Source: Lachnospiraceae bacterium (lineage in GTDB: Bacteria; Bacillota; Clostridia; Lachnospirales; Lachnospiraceae). From it: a DNA stretch of 64,000 nucleotides. The position numbers and the translations under genes are program-made. Positions 1 through 9,091 of the stretch are shown here, in pieces (position 1 is the stretch's first letter; the number at the start of each line of letters is the position of its first letter). Under the pieces are notes generated by a model. The model was not told the origin of the DNA, made no database searches, and saw nothing but the letters and a program-made list of their open reading frames with translations. The stretch is taken from positions 18,973 to 82,972 of the forward strand of contig CAJTDN010000018.1 of assembly GCA_910574865.1 (NCBI GenBank). The letters run 5' to 3'.

Positions 1-598
1 GGGCGCAAACCCGCACCTTAGGAATTATATTTTCATCTTGACGGCAAACCAATCCTTGCGCGAGTCGCTACTGCCACCTTTCAAGGTTAAATGAATCTTC
101 TTGATAAACGTCTCGTTCAGCGTCTGCCTTGCATTGTCAATCGCCATGTCGATACACCTAAAATGATTTACCGTCTCCACGATGTCATCCGCGTTGCCCC
201 CCATCCATACCAACCGTATTCGTCTCGTAGATGTACCTGGTCTGATCATGGGTAAGCCTGCCGCCTTCCATGCGATTCGAATTGCATGTCAGTTCTATCT
301 GTATTTTATGGTAAATGCCACCCTTTATTTTGCTTGCCTTTTCCACTTTCAAAAATTCCAGCAGCGTCCCGGGTTCACTGCCGCCCTTGGCAGCCCGCTC
401 CGGTCGCCGCGCCGTTTCGGGAATGTTCCACGTCTTCCCCTTCAAAAAGGCTCCCGGGATTTTTCCATCGGCACAGTAGATACGTACCGTGCGTTCTGAC
501 ACGTTCCATCTTTTTGCAACCTCTGCCACCGATAAATATGTCATGTGCGCATACCTCGCATGAACTTGTTCGCTTAAATTATAATACTTTCTCGGCAA
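1..598 (-). pseudogene. Fic family protein, N-terminal part, frameshifted and cut by the window edge
   Basis: Reading on the minus strand, the first ~55 residues look like a helix-turn-helix with SVAEVAKRWNVSERTVRIYC, followed by a Fic N-terminal region (NSNRMEGGRLTHDQTRYIYE). The frame breaks at a run of six G (C on the plus strand, near 198-203) and homology continues in another frame as DDIVETVNHFRCIDMAID and SDSRKDWFAV. A further shift near position 30-40 is needed to continue. The catalytic HPFxxGNGR segment would lie beyond the left edge. Fic proteins transfer AMP or related groups to target proteins. With two frame breaks this copy is probably dead; sequencing error in the G run is the main alternative for the first break. 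Confidence 0.7.
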
Positions 599-1050
599 GA
601 AGGCAATGAAATCGTCTTCATTTTCTGGCTCACGGCCGCCGGTACGTTACAATTCAGCCCCGCGCCAGCGCGGGTCCGAATTGTAACGGGCATCACCCGC
701 ATTTTTAGTTTGCCTACGGCAAAGCGGGTGATGCATCGGCCAGATTTACGTGCATCCTCTCGGCCAATCAGCGTGGTGATTGGCCGGGGACTGAACTGTA
801 ACGCCGGTACCATCACTTTATCGGACGGTGGCCGTATAGCGGTGCCATGTGCCAGCGGCACACGCTTAGCACGGACCGAAACGGAAGCGTAGAAGCGCAC
901 GCACCCGTGAATAGTAATCGTCGGCCACAATACAAAAAGACACCCCCCGCGGCTCGCTTGCAGAAGATGTCTTTCACCTCGTTTCACTTATTTACAATTC
1001 AACGCCGCGCCAGCGCAGGCTGGAGCGTAACTTCATTTTTTTCGTAATCG
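599..1050. other. Non-coding stretch with nested inverted repeats
   Basis: No convincing gene is seen. The stretch holds several hairpins: GTTACAATTC (646-655) pairs with GAATTGTAAC (678-687), GCATCACCCGC (690-700) pairs with GCGGGTGATGC (724-734), and CGGCCAATCA (761-770) pairs with TGATTGGCCG (777-786). A degenerate TTACAATTC-type end recurs near 989-1030. These belong to the TTACAAT repeat family seen elsewhere in the window. Confidence 0.6.
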
Positions 1051-2778
1051 TCAGGCCGTCTTCTCCGCCTTCTTGTTCTTGCCGAACAAGGTCTGGATTC
1101 CCTCGATGACCAGCATCACCGCAAGGATGATTAGCAAGACGGCAAGGATTGCCTGCGCATACGGTCCCCAGTCCGCCCCGCCGGCCGCGATGAGAGCCAC
1201 CTGGTTCTTGATGGTGATGGCAAGGGAGCAGATTGTCACGATGTTCATGAACGCCATCGGGAACAAGAACATCTTATTGTTCTTCCCGATATTTCCAAGC
1301 CACGTGGCCACGGCCAAAAGCCCCAGCCCGGCCAAAAGCTGGTTGGCGGAACCGAACAGTCCCCAAATCTTGCTGTAGCCCGTCATGCCGAGCAACACGC
1401 CCAGTACCACCGTGATGCCGGTGGAAACATACGGATTTACCAGAATCTTCCTATACCCTTCCTTGATATCGGCCGGCGTCTGTCCCGGTTCCAGCCAGAA
1501 CTCCTGGAACATGAAACGCGCCAAACGGGTCGCCGTATCCAAAGACGTCAGGCAGAATGCGGAGTAGGTAAGAATAAGCAGCGTATAAAGGACATTTTCC
1601 ATTCCCGCCATTCCCGGAATGGCCGCCACCATGGCCGCGATGCCGCCCGCAAAAATATCCGTGGCTCCCTGCGTGTGGCCGGTCTGCCTCGCGTAGGCAA
1701 TCGCGCACACCGTCAAGATGGCCAGCACACATTCCAGCAACATGCCGCCGTAAGCAATCGGCTTCGCATCCTTTTCCCTGTCCAGCTGCTTCGCGGTCGT
1801 GCCGGAGGAAACCAGTGAATGGAAGCCGGAAATCGCGCCGCAGGCCACCGTGGTAAACAAAATCGGGAACAAATACTGCACGCCGTTTCCATTATCCACG
1901 GCAAAGCCCGTAAATGCCGGGAACACCGCCGGGTCGATGTTCGGATGCGCGCCGATGACGCCGACGAGGGCCACCGCCAGCATGGCGTAAAGCAAGAACG
2001 AGCTTAAGTAGTCACGCGGCTGCAGCAAAATCCAGACCGGCGTCACGGAAGCAATCGCGATATAAATGCCCACGATGATCATCCACGTATTGGTGGACAA
2101 ATAAATCGGGTGGAAATTCATGCCAACCGCCATGATGACGATGATGGCCACGATTCCCAAAACCGTGGAAACTCCCATCGACATGTTCCTGCGGTAAACG
2201 CAGAAACCGAACGCGACGGCAATCACGATGAACAAAAGCGACACCATGGCGACCGATGCGTTAGACGCGCTCGCGGCCATGTCCAGGACGCCCGCCTCGT
2301 CATACTTCGCGCCGAACGTGGTGGCGACGATGGAGGCGAACGCGGCCACAACCAGAATCAATGTCAAATACGCGAAAATCAAGAACAGCCTTTTCGCCCG
2401 CTTGCTCATGTTTGCCGATATGATTTCGCCAATCGACTGCCCCTTATGGCGAAGGGATGCGTACAACGCTCCAAAATCATGCACGCCTCCAAAAAAAATG
2501 CCGCCGACCAAAATCCACAACACTACCGGCACCCAGCCAAAAATGGCCGCGCCGATCGGCCCCGTGATGGGTCCCGCGCCCGCGATGGACGAAAAATGGT
2601 GCCCCATCAGGACGGGCGCCTTGGCGGGAACGTAATCCACCCCGTCCTCCAATGTATGGGCGGGCGTTTCTTCCTTGCTCTCGCCCACGCCCCATTGCCT
2701 GCACAGCCATCCACCGTAGAAAATGTAACCGCATACCAGGGCGGCGACGGAAAGCAATACCAATACTAACGTGTTCAT
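1051..2778 (-). CDS. cstA: Carbon starvation protein A family transporter
   Basis: A 575-residue polytopic membrane protein of the CstA family, which imports peptides and, in characterised members, pyruvate. The sequence carries the CstA signature regions GHHFSSIAGAGPITGPI (about residues 60-76) and GGVHDFGALYASLRHKGQSI (about 97-116), then a long series of hydrophobic helices. Length fits the shorter clostridial form. The start is supported by an AGGAGAGG ribosome site 5 bases upstream. The gene lies 2 bases after the stop of the 2781-3410 gene, so the two are almost certainly co-transcribed. No sensor or regulator is adjacent. Confidence 0.93.
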   Translation of the reverse strand: MNTLVLVLLSVAALVCGYIFYGGWLCRQWGVGESKEETPAHTLEDGVDYVPAKAPVLMGHHFSSIAGAGPITGPIGAAIFGWVPVVLWILVGGIFFGGVHDFGALYASLRHKGQSIGEIISANMSKRAKRLFLIFAYLTLILVVAAFASIVATTFGAKYDEAGVLDMAASASNASVAMVSLLFIVIAVAFGFCVYRRNMSMGVSTVLGIVAIIVIMAVGMNFHPIYLSTNTWMIIVGIYIAIASVTPVWILLQPRDYLSSFLLYAMLAVALVGVIGAHPNIDPAVFPAFTGFAVDNGNGVQYLFPILFTTVACGAISGFHSLVSSGTTAKQLDREKDAKPIAYGGMLLECVLAILTVCAIAYARQTGHTQGATDIFAGGIAAMVAAIPGMAGMENVLYTLLILTYSAFCLTSLDTATRLARFMFQEFWLEPGQTPADIKEGYRKILVNPYVSTGITVVLGVLLGMTGYSKIWGLFGSANQLLAGLGLLAVATWLGNIGKNNKMFLFPMAFMNIVTICSLAITIKNQVALIAAGGADWGPYAQAILAVLLIILAVMLVIEGIQTLFGKNKKAEKTA

Positions 2779-2780
2779 AA

Positions 2781-3410
2781 CTATCCTCTCCTTTTTCCTT
2801 TATCTGGAAATAATATATTTTTCAAAATCCCCTCCACGCACCGGCCGCTTTTGTTGGTCACGACCTTGCACCCGTCCGGCCAGCCCTTTGCAGACGCGCC
2901 GAGCAATGGCACACGCCCCGCCTCCGAAACGTCGTCACCTGAAACCTCCAGTACGGCGACATGGAAATCCATCCAGCCGTGCAGGGAAAATCGAAAACTT
3001 TTGTAAATGCGGCACTTCCCCACCGCCGTGGCGGCATCCTTTTCACAAGTGTCGCAAATGAAAATAGGCGTGATGTAGGTGTACATGTGCCCGGGCCCGA
3101 TATTCGCCCGTTTCAGCCCGTCTTCATAGGCCATGTCCCGGCATCTCTCAAACACGTCCCTCGTCAGACATTCCATCTCGAACAAATAGACGAATTCCTC
3201 GCAGTTTGCCTCCCACAAATTTGCCTGCCTGGACAAGACATATTTTTCCGAGTGCTCGAAAAACTCGCAAATGGCCACGAGGGGCTCCCGCTCCCCTTCG
3301 AACGTCGTTATATTGTAATAGGCGCGGTAGCCGTCCAAGATCCGCCTGACCGCCCCTTCTCTCGTATAATGCTCCATAATCCTGGTCCCATCTCTTTTAA
3401 TGGGGAACAT
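2781..3410 (-). CDS. Conserved hypothetical protein upstream of cstA
   Basis: Up to 209 residues, soluble by eye, no signal peptide or membrane segment. I do not recognise a domain. It contains six cysteines, including FICDTCEKD and GKCRIYKSF around residues 115-135, and an acidic N-terminal half. A second in-frame ATG at 3377 (MEHYTREGAVRR) is a plausible alternative start; neither start has a strong ribosome site. The stop is immediately followed by cstA, and the cstA ribosome site lies in the last codons, so translation is probably coupled. The tight pairing suggests a role linked to CstA, but this is inference. Confidence 0.75.
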   Translation of the reverse strand: MFPIKRDGTRIMEHYTREGAVRRILDGYRAYYNITTFEGEREPLVAICEFFEHSEKYVLSRQANLWEANCEEFVYLFEMECLTRDVFERCRDMAYEDGLKRANIGPGHMYTYITPIFICDTCEKDAATAVGKCRIYKSFRFSLHGWMDFHVAVLEVSGDDVSEAGRVPLLGASAKGWPDGCKVVTNKSGRCVEGILKNILFPDKGKRRG

Positions 3411-3449
3411 TATATACCCTGATTATATTTTTTTCAATGATTTTTTATA

Positions 3450-3935
3450 ATGTGTTTATTGATGTTTATTAATTTTTTATTATTCTGTCGCTTCAGACTT
3501 GGCCGGACTGTGATATACTCTACTGTAAAAAGTCCCGGAGGGTACTTAGGCACACAAGAGGGGAAAAACCTTCCCGTCGTCCACTGTGTCAGGGGAACTC
3601 CCGGCTGGGAAATCCGCTCGGAACTTGACGCGCTGCGCACGGAAGAGGCAATTGACAAGCCTACTTTTGGCAGCACCGCGCTCGGGGAGCTTTTAAAGAC
3701 ATGGGACACGCAATCAAAGGAGAACGGAGAAACCGGCATCGAATCCGTCACCCTCGTCGGGCTGTGCACCGACATCTGCGTGATTTCCAACGCGCTGCTG
3801 GTGAAATCCTTCCTGCCGGAAGTGCCAATCACCGTGGACGCGTCTTGCTGCGCCGGAGTCACGCCGCAAAGCCATAAGACGGCCCTGGAAGCGATGAAAA
3901 TGTGCCAGATCCAGGTCGTGGGGGAGGCGGCATGA
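3450..3935 (+). pseudogene. Isochorismatase/nicotinamidase-like cysteine hydrolase, 5-prime truncated
   Basis: From about 3540 onward the reading frame matches the C-terminal two thirds of cysteine hydrolases of the isochorismatase fold: YLGTQEGKNLPVVHC, then TFGSTALGELL, then GLCTDICVISNALL with the catalytic cysteine, and TVDASCCAGVTPQSH. The N-terminal beta strand with the catalytic aspartate (normally VDMQNDF) is absent; the first ~30 codons are unrelated AT-rich sequence. The enzyme would hydrolyse amides such as nicotinamide, but with the Asp missing it should be inactive. No ribosome site precedes the ATG at 3450. Confidence 0.75.
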
Positions 3936-3953
3936 CCTCGCTACCGCTTCACG

Positions 3954-3989
3954 TTGTTTCAGCAGGAGCTTAAGCTCCTGCTGAAACAA
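3954..3989. terminator. Perfect 36-bp palindrome, probable terminator
   Basis: Arms TTGTTTCAGCAGGAGCTT and AAGCTCCTGCTGAAACAA are exact inverted copies with no loop. It lies 19 bases after the isochorismatase remnant. A T-rich stretch follows (ATTTTTTC at ~4003). A cruciform-type mobile end is the alternative. Confidence 0.6.
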
Positions 3990-4070
3990 TATTTCCATGC
4001 CACAATTTTTTCATCTATTCTCCCCAGTATAGCCGGGGGATTGGCGTTTTCATTGACTCGGTTGGATACC

Positions 4071-4106
4071 GCTACAATCACGGTCGGTCAGACCGTGGAT
4101 TGTAAC
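4071..4106. repeat. TTACAATC palindromic repeat, copy 1
   Basis: Arms CTACAATCACGGTC and GACCGTGGATTGTAA form a hairpin. Closely related palindromes lie at 6603-6639 and 9053-9091. The last codons and the stop of the cysteine-rich gene (4078) are inside this repeat. Confidence 0.7.
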
Positions 4107-4389
4107 CCTTTTTCCTCGCCAGCTCCATAATCTCCCCGTACCGTTCCAGAATCTCCCCATAGTTTTCCTTTTCATGCGGAAAAATGCAGGCCGTGCAATC
4201 CTTCACGCCTTTTTCCGTGTATCGGAAATTCCCCTCGCACTTTTCCCCTAATGCGTATAACGGGCAATAACAAAAAAGACAGTTGAAATTTTCCTCGTCA
4301 TCCGTCTGGTGGCAAGGGAAATATTCACATTCCGAATGACGGAAAAATGTATATTTTTTTCTCGCCCGGCTCGCTTTCTTCTCTTCCAC
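4078..4389 (-). CDS. Cysteine-rich small domain protein
   Basis: A 103-residue protein with a dense cysteine pattern: HSECEYFPCHQ, NFNCLFCYCPLYALGEKCEG and VKDCTACIFPHEKENY. This matches the cysteine-rich small domain family (Pfam PF04071 type), presumed to bind metal; function unknown. The C-terminal ~10 residues are encoded by a palindromic repeat that overlaps the stop codon, so the original end may have been replaced. It stands alone, with a repeat on one side and the PIN locus on the other. Confidence 0.75.
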   Translation of the reverse strand: MEEKKASRARKKYTFFRHSECEYFPCHQTDDEENFNCLFCYCPLYALGEKCEGNFRYTEKGVKDCTACIFPHEKENYGEILERYGEIMELARKKGYNPRSDRP

Positions 4390-4425
4390 GGCTTCCCCTT
4401 TCCATTATAAAACGACCATGAACCA

Positions 4426-4611
4426 TCACGCTTTCATACATTTTCTTTTTTTCATGATTTCCAGCAGTTCTGCCGCTCCGACTTTCGTGTCCGCAACAAT
4501 CTCCGCCGGTGTCATGTGTTCATACCGTACCGCATTATACGTGCGTATTTTCCTAATATCCTCCAAATCAAAGCGTTCACTTATCACCGGATCCTTCATC
4601 ATCGCTACCAT
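4426..4611 (-). CDS. Small protein downstream of PIN domain gene, possible antitoxin partner
   Basis: A 61-residue protein (MVAMMKDPVISERF, then YNAVRYEHMTPAEIVADTK) with no recognised domain. The chosen ATG at 4611 has AGGAGG nine bases upstream; an in-frame ATG at 4620 touches the ribosome site and is less likely. Its start lies within the 3-prime end of the PIN reading frame (4577-5092), a gene order common for toxin-antitoxin-like pairs. Antitoxin function is inference from position only. Confidence 0.55.
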   Translation of the reverse strand: MVAMMKDPVISERFDLEDIRKIRTYNAVRYEHMTPAEIVADTKVGAAELLEIMKKRKCMKA

Positions 4612-5092
4612 AATCCTCATCCTCCTCTTCTAACAATGCTGATGGCGGATATATCATCAAATCTTTATATCCCCCATACGTAGTAACTGCCTTTATTCCA
4701 CGAATCGTCTTTACATTAACGATATGCTTAAAACTCCATGAAATGATAAAATCGCATCCCGCAAGAATCGCTGCCGCAATATGCCTGCAATCATCATAAC
4801 TTTTTCTCTTTAGAAACCCAAAGTCAATAAATTTCTCAGCCAGTAACAGTGTTTCTTCGTCTGTTTCAATTATATTATACTCTATCTAATCCAGATAATC
4901 CAACAGAGTTTTTCGCTTCTCCACACCACACTTATTAATCTCATAAACTACCACGTCCGAAATAAATATTTCATATCGCCCCTTTTTAAAAATTTCCCAA
5001 ACTTCTCGCGTCTCATTCATCTGTTCAGGTGCGTCCCTCTGGTCAAGATAACTGATGACGGACGTGTCCAAATATATTTTTATCCTATTCAT
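4577..5092 (-). pseudogene. PIN domain protein with an in-frame amber stop
   Basis: The 171-codon frame starts at an ATG with a GGGGGAG ribosome site (MNRIKIYLDTSVISYLDQRD). The first acidic residue of the PIN active site is in YLDTS; further acidic residues follow in the second half (DDCRHIAAAILAGCDFIISW). A TAG at 4886-4888 interrupts the frame after LLDYLD, then the same frame continues to TGA at 4577. PIN proteins are Mg-dependent RNases, often VapC toxins. Loss by a single nonsense mutation fits a toxin that has been inactivated. Stop-codon readthrough is possible but unsupported. Confidence 0.72.
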
Positions 5093-5156
5093 TTCGTCTC
5101 CCCCCTTCCCCTTTCCATTCACGCTCAAATCCAATATAGCACAAATATGCGTTTTA

Positions 5157-5165
5157 TGCTATACT
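5157..5165 (+). promoter_or_regulatory. Extended -10 promoter element for GH1 gene
   Basis: TGCTATACT reads as an extended -10 (TGn plus TATACT) 36 bases before the GH1 start codon. No clear -35 box is seen. Confidence 0.4.
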
Positions 5166-5200
5166 AACAAAAAAATAAACAAAACCAGGAGGATTAAGTC

Positions 5201-6520
5201 ATGGGTTTTTCAAAGGATTTTTTATGGGGCGCGGCGACCGCCGCCTACCAGGTCGAAGGAGCCTACGCAGATGACGGCAAAGGCCTTGGCATCTGGGACG
5301 TGCTCTCCGACGGCCACGTCGTCCACGTCGTCCACGGGGACAACGGCAATATTTCGGCGGATCATTATCACCATTATAAGGAGGATGTCGCGCTGATGAA
5401 GGAAATCGGCCTTAAGTCCTACCGTTTTTCTGTCAGTTGGCCGCGCGTGATTCCCGGGGAAGGGAAGGTCAACGAGAAGGGACTCGCGTTTTACTCTGAC
5501 CTGGTGGACGAGCTATTGGCCGCCGGCATCGAGCCGATAGTCACGCTGTTCCACTGGAACCTTCCCATGTGGGCGCATGAAAAGGGGGGCTGGACATGGG
5601 ACGGCGTCTCGGACGCGTTTGCCGATTATGTGAAAGTCGTCGTGGACGAGCTTTCCGACCGCGTGCAGTACTGGATGACCATCAACGAGCCGCAGGCGTT
5701 TATCGGCGCGGGGTATCTGGGCGGTTCGCACGCGCCGTTTTTGCAAATGCTTGACAAGATTCCCTCGCTTACGAAAAACGTGCTTTATGCCCATGGGAAG
5801 TCCGTCTCGGTCATCCGCGCCCACGCCAAGAAAAGTGCGCTTGTCGGCTTCGCCCCCACGGGTTCCTATTTCACCCCGGACGGCGACACCCCGGAGGCGG
5901 TCGAAAAGGCGAGGAAGGATACATACGAGGAAACAATGCCATTTGGCTGCTCCTGGTGGATGGATCCGCCGCTTTTGGGCACCGTTCCCCAGGGACTGCA
6001 AGGCATTCTCACGGAAGAGGACATGAAAACCATTTACCAGCCATTGGATTTCTGCGGGTTCAACTTGTATAATTCGAACAATTTCAACGACCCTTACGAC
6101 GGTAGCAGGAACCCGAAAATCCTTCCCGGCATGCCGCGCACGGCCATGGGGTGGCCCATCACGCCGGAAGCGCTTTACTGGATTCCCCGCTTCCATTACG
6201 AGCGTTACCACTTGCCAGTTTTGATTTCGGAAAACGGCATGGCGAACATTGATTTCGTCATGAGTGACGGCAAGGTGCATGACCCGCAGCGTATCGATTA
6301 CATGCGCCGCTACATCAAGGAAGTGAAACGCGCGGTGGATGACGGAATCCCGATTATCGGCTACCAGTACTGGTCGCTCATGGACAATTTCGAATGGGCG
6401 GAAGGATTTGACAAACGCTTCGGCCTGATTTATGTGAATTACCAGACGTTGGAACGGACACTGAAAGATTCCGCGTACTTCTACGCGGATGTCATCCGCA
6501 CGAACGGGGAAAACCTATAA
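5201..6520 (+). CDS. GH1 family beta-glucosidase
   Basis: A 439-residue glycoside hydrolase family 1 enzyme that cleaves terminal beta-linked glucose (or a related sugar) from disaccharides or plant glycosides in the cytoplasm. The N-terminal signature FLWGAATAAYQVEGA is present. The acid/base is E163 in TINEPQ and the nucleophile is E344 in ISENGMA; FSVSWPRVIP and YQYWSLMDNFEW are further family motifs. Length is normal (440-480) and no signal peptide is seen. Ribosome site CCAGGAGG lies 10 bases upstream. It is the only intact glycosidase in a cluster where GH78, GH3 and GH2 neighbours are broken. Confidence 0.95.
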   Translation: MGFSKDFLWGAATAAYQVEGAYADDGKGLGIWDVLSDGHVVHVVHGDNGNISADHYHHYKEDVALMKEIGLKSYRFSVSWPRVIPGEGKVNEKGLAFYSDLVDELLAAGIEPIVTLFHWNLPMWAHEKGGWTWDGVSDAFADYVKVVVDELSDRVQYWMTINEPQAFIGAGYLGGSHAPFLQMLDKIPSLTKNVLYAHGKSVSVIRAHAKKSALVGFAPTGSYFTPDGDTPEAVEKARKDTYEETMPFGCSWWMDPPLLGTVPQGLQGILTEEDMKTIYQPLDFCGFNLYNSNNFNDPYDGSRNPKILPGMPRTAMGWPITPEALYWIPRFHYERYHLPVLISENGMANIDFVMSDGKVHDPQRIDYMRRYIKEVKRAVDDGIPIIGYQYWSLMDNFEWAEGFDKRFGLIYVNYQTLERTLKDSAYFYADVIRTNGENL

Positions 6521-6876
6521 GACACTTGTTACAATTCGCCCAGAAAATAGACTTAATGAAGACGGAAGTTTGAAGTGGCAATCAGGTGTGTTTTATGGAT
6601 GCCGTTACAATCACGGCCAGTTAAGCCGTGATTGTAACCGTGAATCATCACGAAAAAGGGGGCGTTATTATGCCCGACAAGGTGATGGTTTACATGGCAT
6701 GGCATCTTCATTAAGCCCGTTCTCCACACGCAGTTTTTTCAAGTCGTTTTCCAGCACGGCTTTCGTCAGCGCGTCAGAGCCGGTCAGGAGCGACGGCATG
6801 AAGGACAATTCCTATCCCATTTTATACAAAGCGACTCGCAAACGCTTCGTTTGTTGCCCGTATCACCGCTTGAAAC
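6521..6876. other. Intergenic stretch with a repeat and a possible gene remnant
   Basis: Contains TTACAATC repeat copy 2 (6603-6639). On the minus strand between about 6670 and 6800 a short open frame reads MPSLLTGSDALTKAVLENDL and onward with protein-like composition; it may be the tail of a lost gene but I cannot identify it. Confidence 0.4.
6603..6639. repeat. TTACAATC palindromic repeat, copy 2
   Basis: Arms CGTTACAATCACGGC and GCCGTGATTGTAACC; 83 bases after the GH1 stop. Could act as a transcription terminator for GH1, though no T-run follows. Confidence 0.7.
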
Positions 6877-8124
6877 CTAACGGCTCAATTCGTATTTCCC
6901 CGCGCCCATCGTACGCGCCTCTTCCCCCGCGAATTTTACTTCCGCCTCGCAGCCGGCCGGCACTTCCACCGTATACGTGACTTTTCCCCCTTCCTTTTTC
7001 CATGCGCAGCTTACCTTCCCATACAGGCTCTCATATTCCAACGACGCTTCCGTCAGGCTCCCGCCCGGAACCGGGGCAATCTCGAATTTGTTCTCCCCGC
7101 GCATGCGGATTCCGCACACCGTATTAAAAATCCAGTCGCAGCATGCCCCGTTCGAATAATGATTCCTGGACGCCACGCCGTCCCAGTTCTCCCACACGGT
7201 CGTCGCGCCCTGCCTGATTTCATAAATCCAACTCGGATATTCCTCGTTTTCTAACATCTTGTATGCCGCCTCATGTTCGCCCGCCCCAGAAAGCATGTTC
7301 AAAACGAACGGCGTGGACAAGAAGCCCGTCCCCACATGGTATCCGTTTTCCGCCACCATGCACACAAGTCCTTCTTGTACATTTTTCGTGGACTTTTCAT
7401 CCGTCAGCCCCAGCGCCAGCGGCCGCACGTACCGACACATCCTCGGTGAATCCACGGTGTTATTTTTAAGAAAATAATGCTGATACGCCTTTTTCGCTTT
7501 TTCGGAAATGTCCCGGTACCGCCCGGCATCTTCCGTTTCCCCTGCCGCGTCGGCCATTTCCGCCATGCAGCCGAGCGAATAAGCCAAATATGCCGTCGCC
7601 TCTTCATACTTAGGAAGCGTGACATCCATCGGCGTGCTCCCCGGCTCGTTCCATTCCCCAAAATGAAAGCCCGCCGTCACGACATACTGCCGATATTCCC
7701 CCGGCTCCAGTTTCTCATCCAGTTCCGAATCTGACGTGTCGCCTATACGTGAAACCATGAATTCGGCCAGCCGCCGCATCGCCGCATAATGGTCGCGTAC
7801 CATCCTCGTGTCACCAAAATGTTTCCAATAACGGTACGGTATCAAAATTCCCGCGTCCGTCCAGCCGCTCGAGCCTTCCACGAACTCGTTCATGCCCTCA
7901 TGCTTCGCGACCCTGGGCACAATGTTATAGGCTTTCCCGTCCTTAGCCTGGTCGTCAAAGACATCCCGCATCCATTTCCTGAAAAACGCGGTAAAGTCCA
8001 TAAAATAGCATCCCGTGTCAAAGAACAATTGCGCGTCGCCAAGCCACGGGGCGCGCTCCCTGGTCGGACAGTCCGTCGGCACGTCGAGAAAATTCCCCTT
8101 CATGCTCCAAAGCGTGTTTTCCAC
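6877..8124 (-). pseudogene. GH78 alpha-L-rhamnosidase, C-terminal half only
   Basis: About 415 residues matching the (alpha/alpha)6 catalytic domain and C-terminal beta domain of GH78 enzymes, which release terminal rhamnose from plant glycosides. DVPTDCPTRERAPWLGDAQ carries the family motif with the general acid Glu in RER. SSGWTDAGILIPYRYWKHFG and SRNHYSNGACCDWIF are also typical. Full-length enzymes are ~850-1000 residues; the N-terminal beta domains are absent. Upstream of the GTG at 8124 the frame runs only four codons to a stop, at a hairpin (8142-8186). The 5-prime part was therefore lost, probably by insertion or deletion. Confidence 0.85.
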
Positions 8125-8141
8125 CAGCTTTCTATGACACT

Positions 8142-8186
8142 AAAAATCCATCGGAAATCGCCATAGACAATTCCTGATGGATTTTT
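8142..8186. terminator. Hairpin at the GH78 truncation point
   Basis: AAAAATCCATC (8142-8152) pairs exactly with GATGGATTTTT (8176-8186). It sits at the breakpoint of GH78 and may be a terminator carried by, or the end of, a lost insertion. Confidence 0.5.
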
Positions 8187-8252
8187 GTTTGTAACCATGA
8201 AATTACTGAGATAATCACATTAGAAACATTTCTGGTCATCAACACAAACTTT

Positions 8253-8922
8253 TTATGCCAATTGGAGAAGTTCGGCTTCCATTTTTTTCAGTTCATCGAG
8301 TGACAATGACGGAACGCAATCCGCAATTTCATCCAATGTCATTTTTCCCTTCTTGATCATTCTTTTCGCCGTTTCTCTTTCTTTATTCTCTTCGATATCC
8401 TTCGTATAGGCTTTCAAAATCTGCTCATCGTCAAACAGCGTCATCATAATGTCCACAACCTCCTGTTCTCTCCGCGTCAATGGAATTTTTCTCACCGCCA
8501 AAAAACTCTTTAGACAACGATATGGTATCAGGGATGCTCTTCTTGTCCCCTGTATAAATCACATACAGTTCCGGTTTCGGCATGTTTACCTTTTTACTTC
8601 CATATAGGTTTTGATTCGTACGCTTGAAATAATCATGGTATGTCTGTATCAAGTACATCAACGCGCGAATGATAATATTCAACGTCCACGTTGACTGGCT
8701 CTCAACCAGAACCATCAAACGATTGCCGACAGAAAAACCCAAGTCATTATAATCCGCGTCAATCAGTACATGCTTAATTGTGACATCTTCAATCTCATCT
8801 TCCGTTATATCAGAATCCTCCGGATGAAGTGCCTTATATAATTGGAGCAAATATTTCTTATCTTGAAACAAATTTGTAAACACGCTATCCTTTATCTTGC
8901 GCTTTGGTACACTCTGCGCCAT
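8253..8922 (-). pseudogene. Rpn family PD-(D/E)XK nuclease/transposase, internally deleted
   Basis: The N-terminal frame (from ATG 8922, ribosome site GGGGGAT) reads KIKDSVFTNLFQDKKYLLQL, LMVLVESQSTWTLNIIIRAL and KPELYVIYTG, typical of Rpn recombination-promoting nucleases with the PD-(D/E)XK fold. After FFGGEKNSI the frame shifts, and the C-terminal tail (REQEVVDIMMTLFDDEQILK) follows in another frame. The ~100-residue segment normally between them is missing, so the copy has an internal deletion plus frameshift. Such genes are common mobile-type accessory genes in Lachnospiraceae. Confidence 0.75.
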
Positions 8923-9052
8923 TTTATCCCCCTCACTCACAATAATTTCCAAAACAAATGCGACCTTCTGATTCTAATTATACAAAACAATTCGCGTGTT
9001 TACAACAAATATCTCATTAAATTTTAAAAAGGAGTTTACCGATTACTAGATA

Positions 9053-9091
9053 CCGTTACAATCACGGCCGATTAGGCCGTGATTGTAACGG
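9053..9091. repeat. TTACAATC palindromic repeat, copy 3
   Basis: Arms CCGTTACAATCACGGCC (9053-9069) and GGCCGTGATTGTAACGG (9075-9091) are exact inverted copies. It abuts the stop codon of the GH3 pseudogene at 9092. Confidence 0.75.

Noticed and set aside
2110..2769. 219-residue open frame on the plus strand
   Set aside because: Antisense shadow of cstA; His/Arg/Asp-rich composition and no ribosome site.
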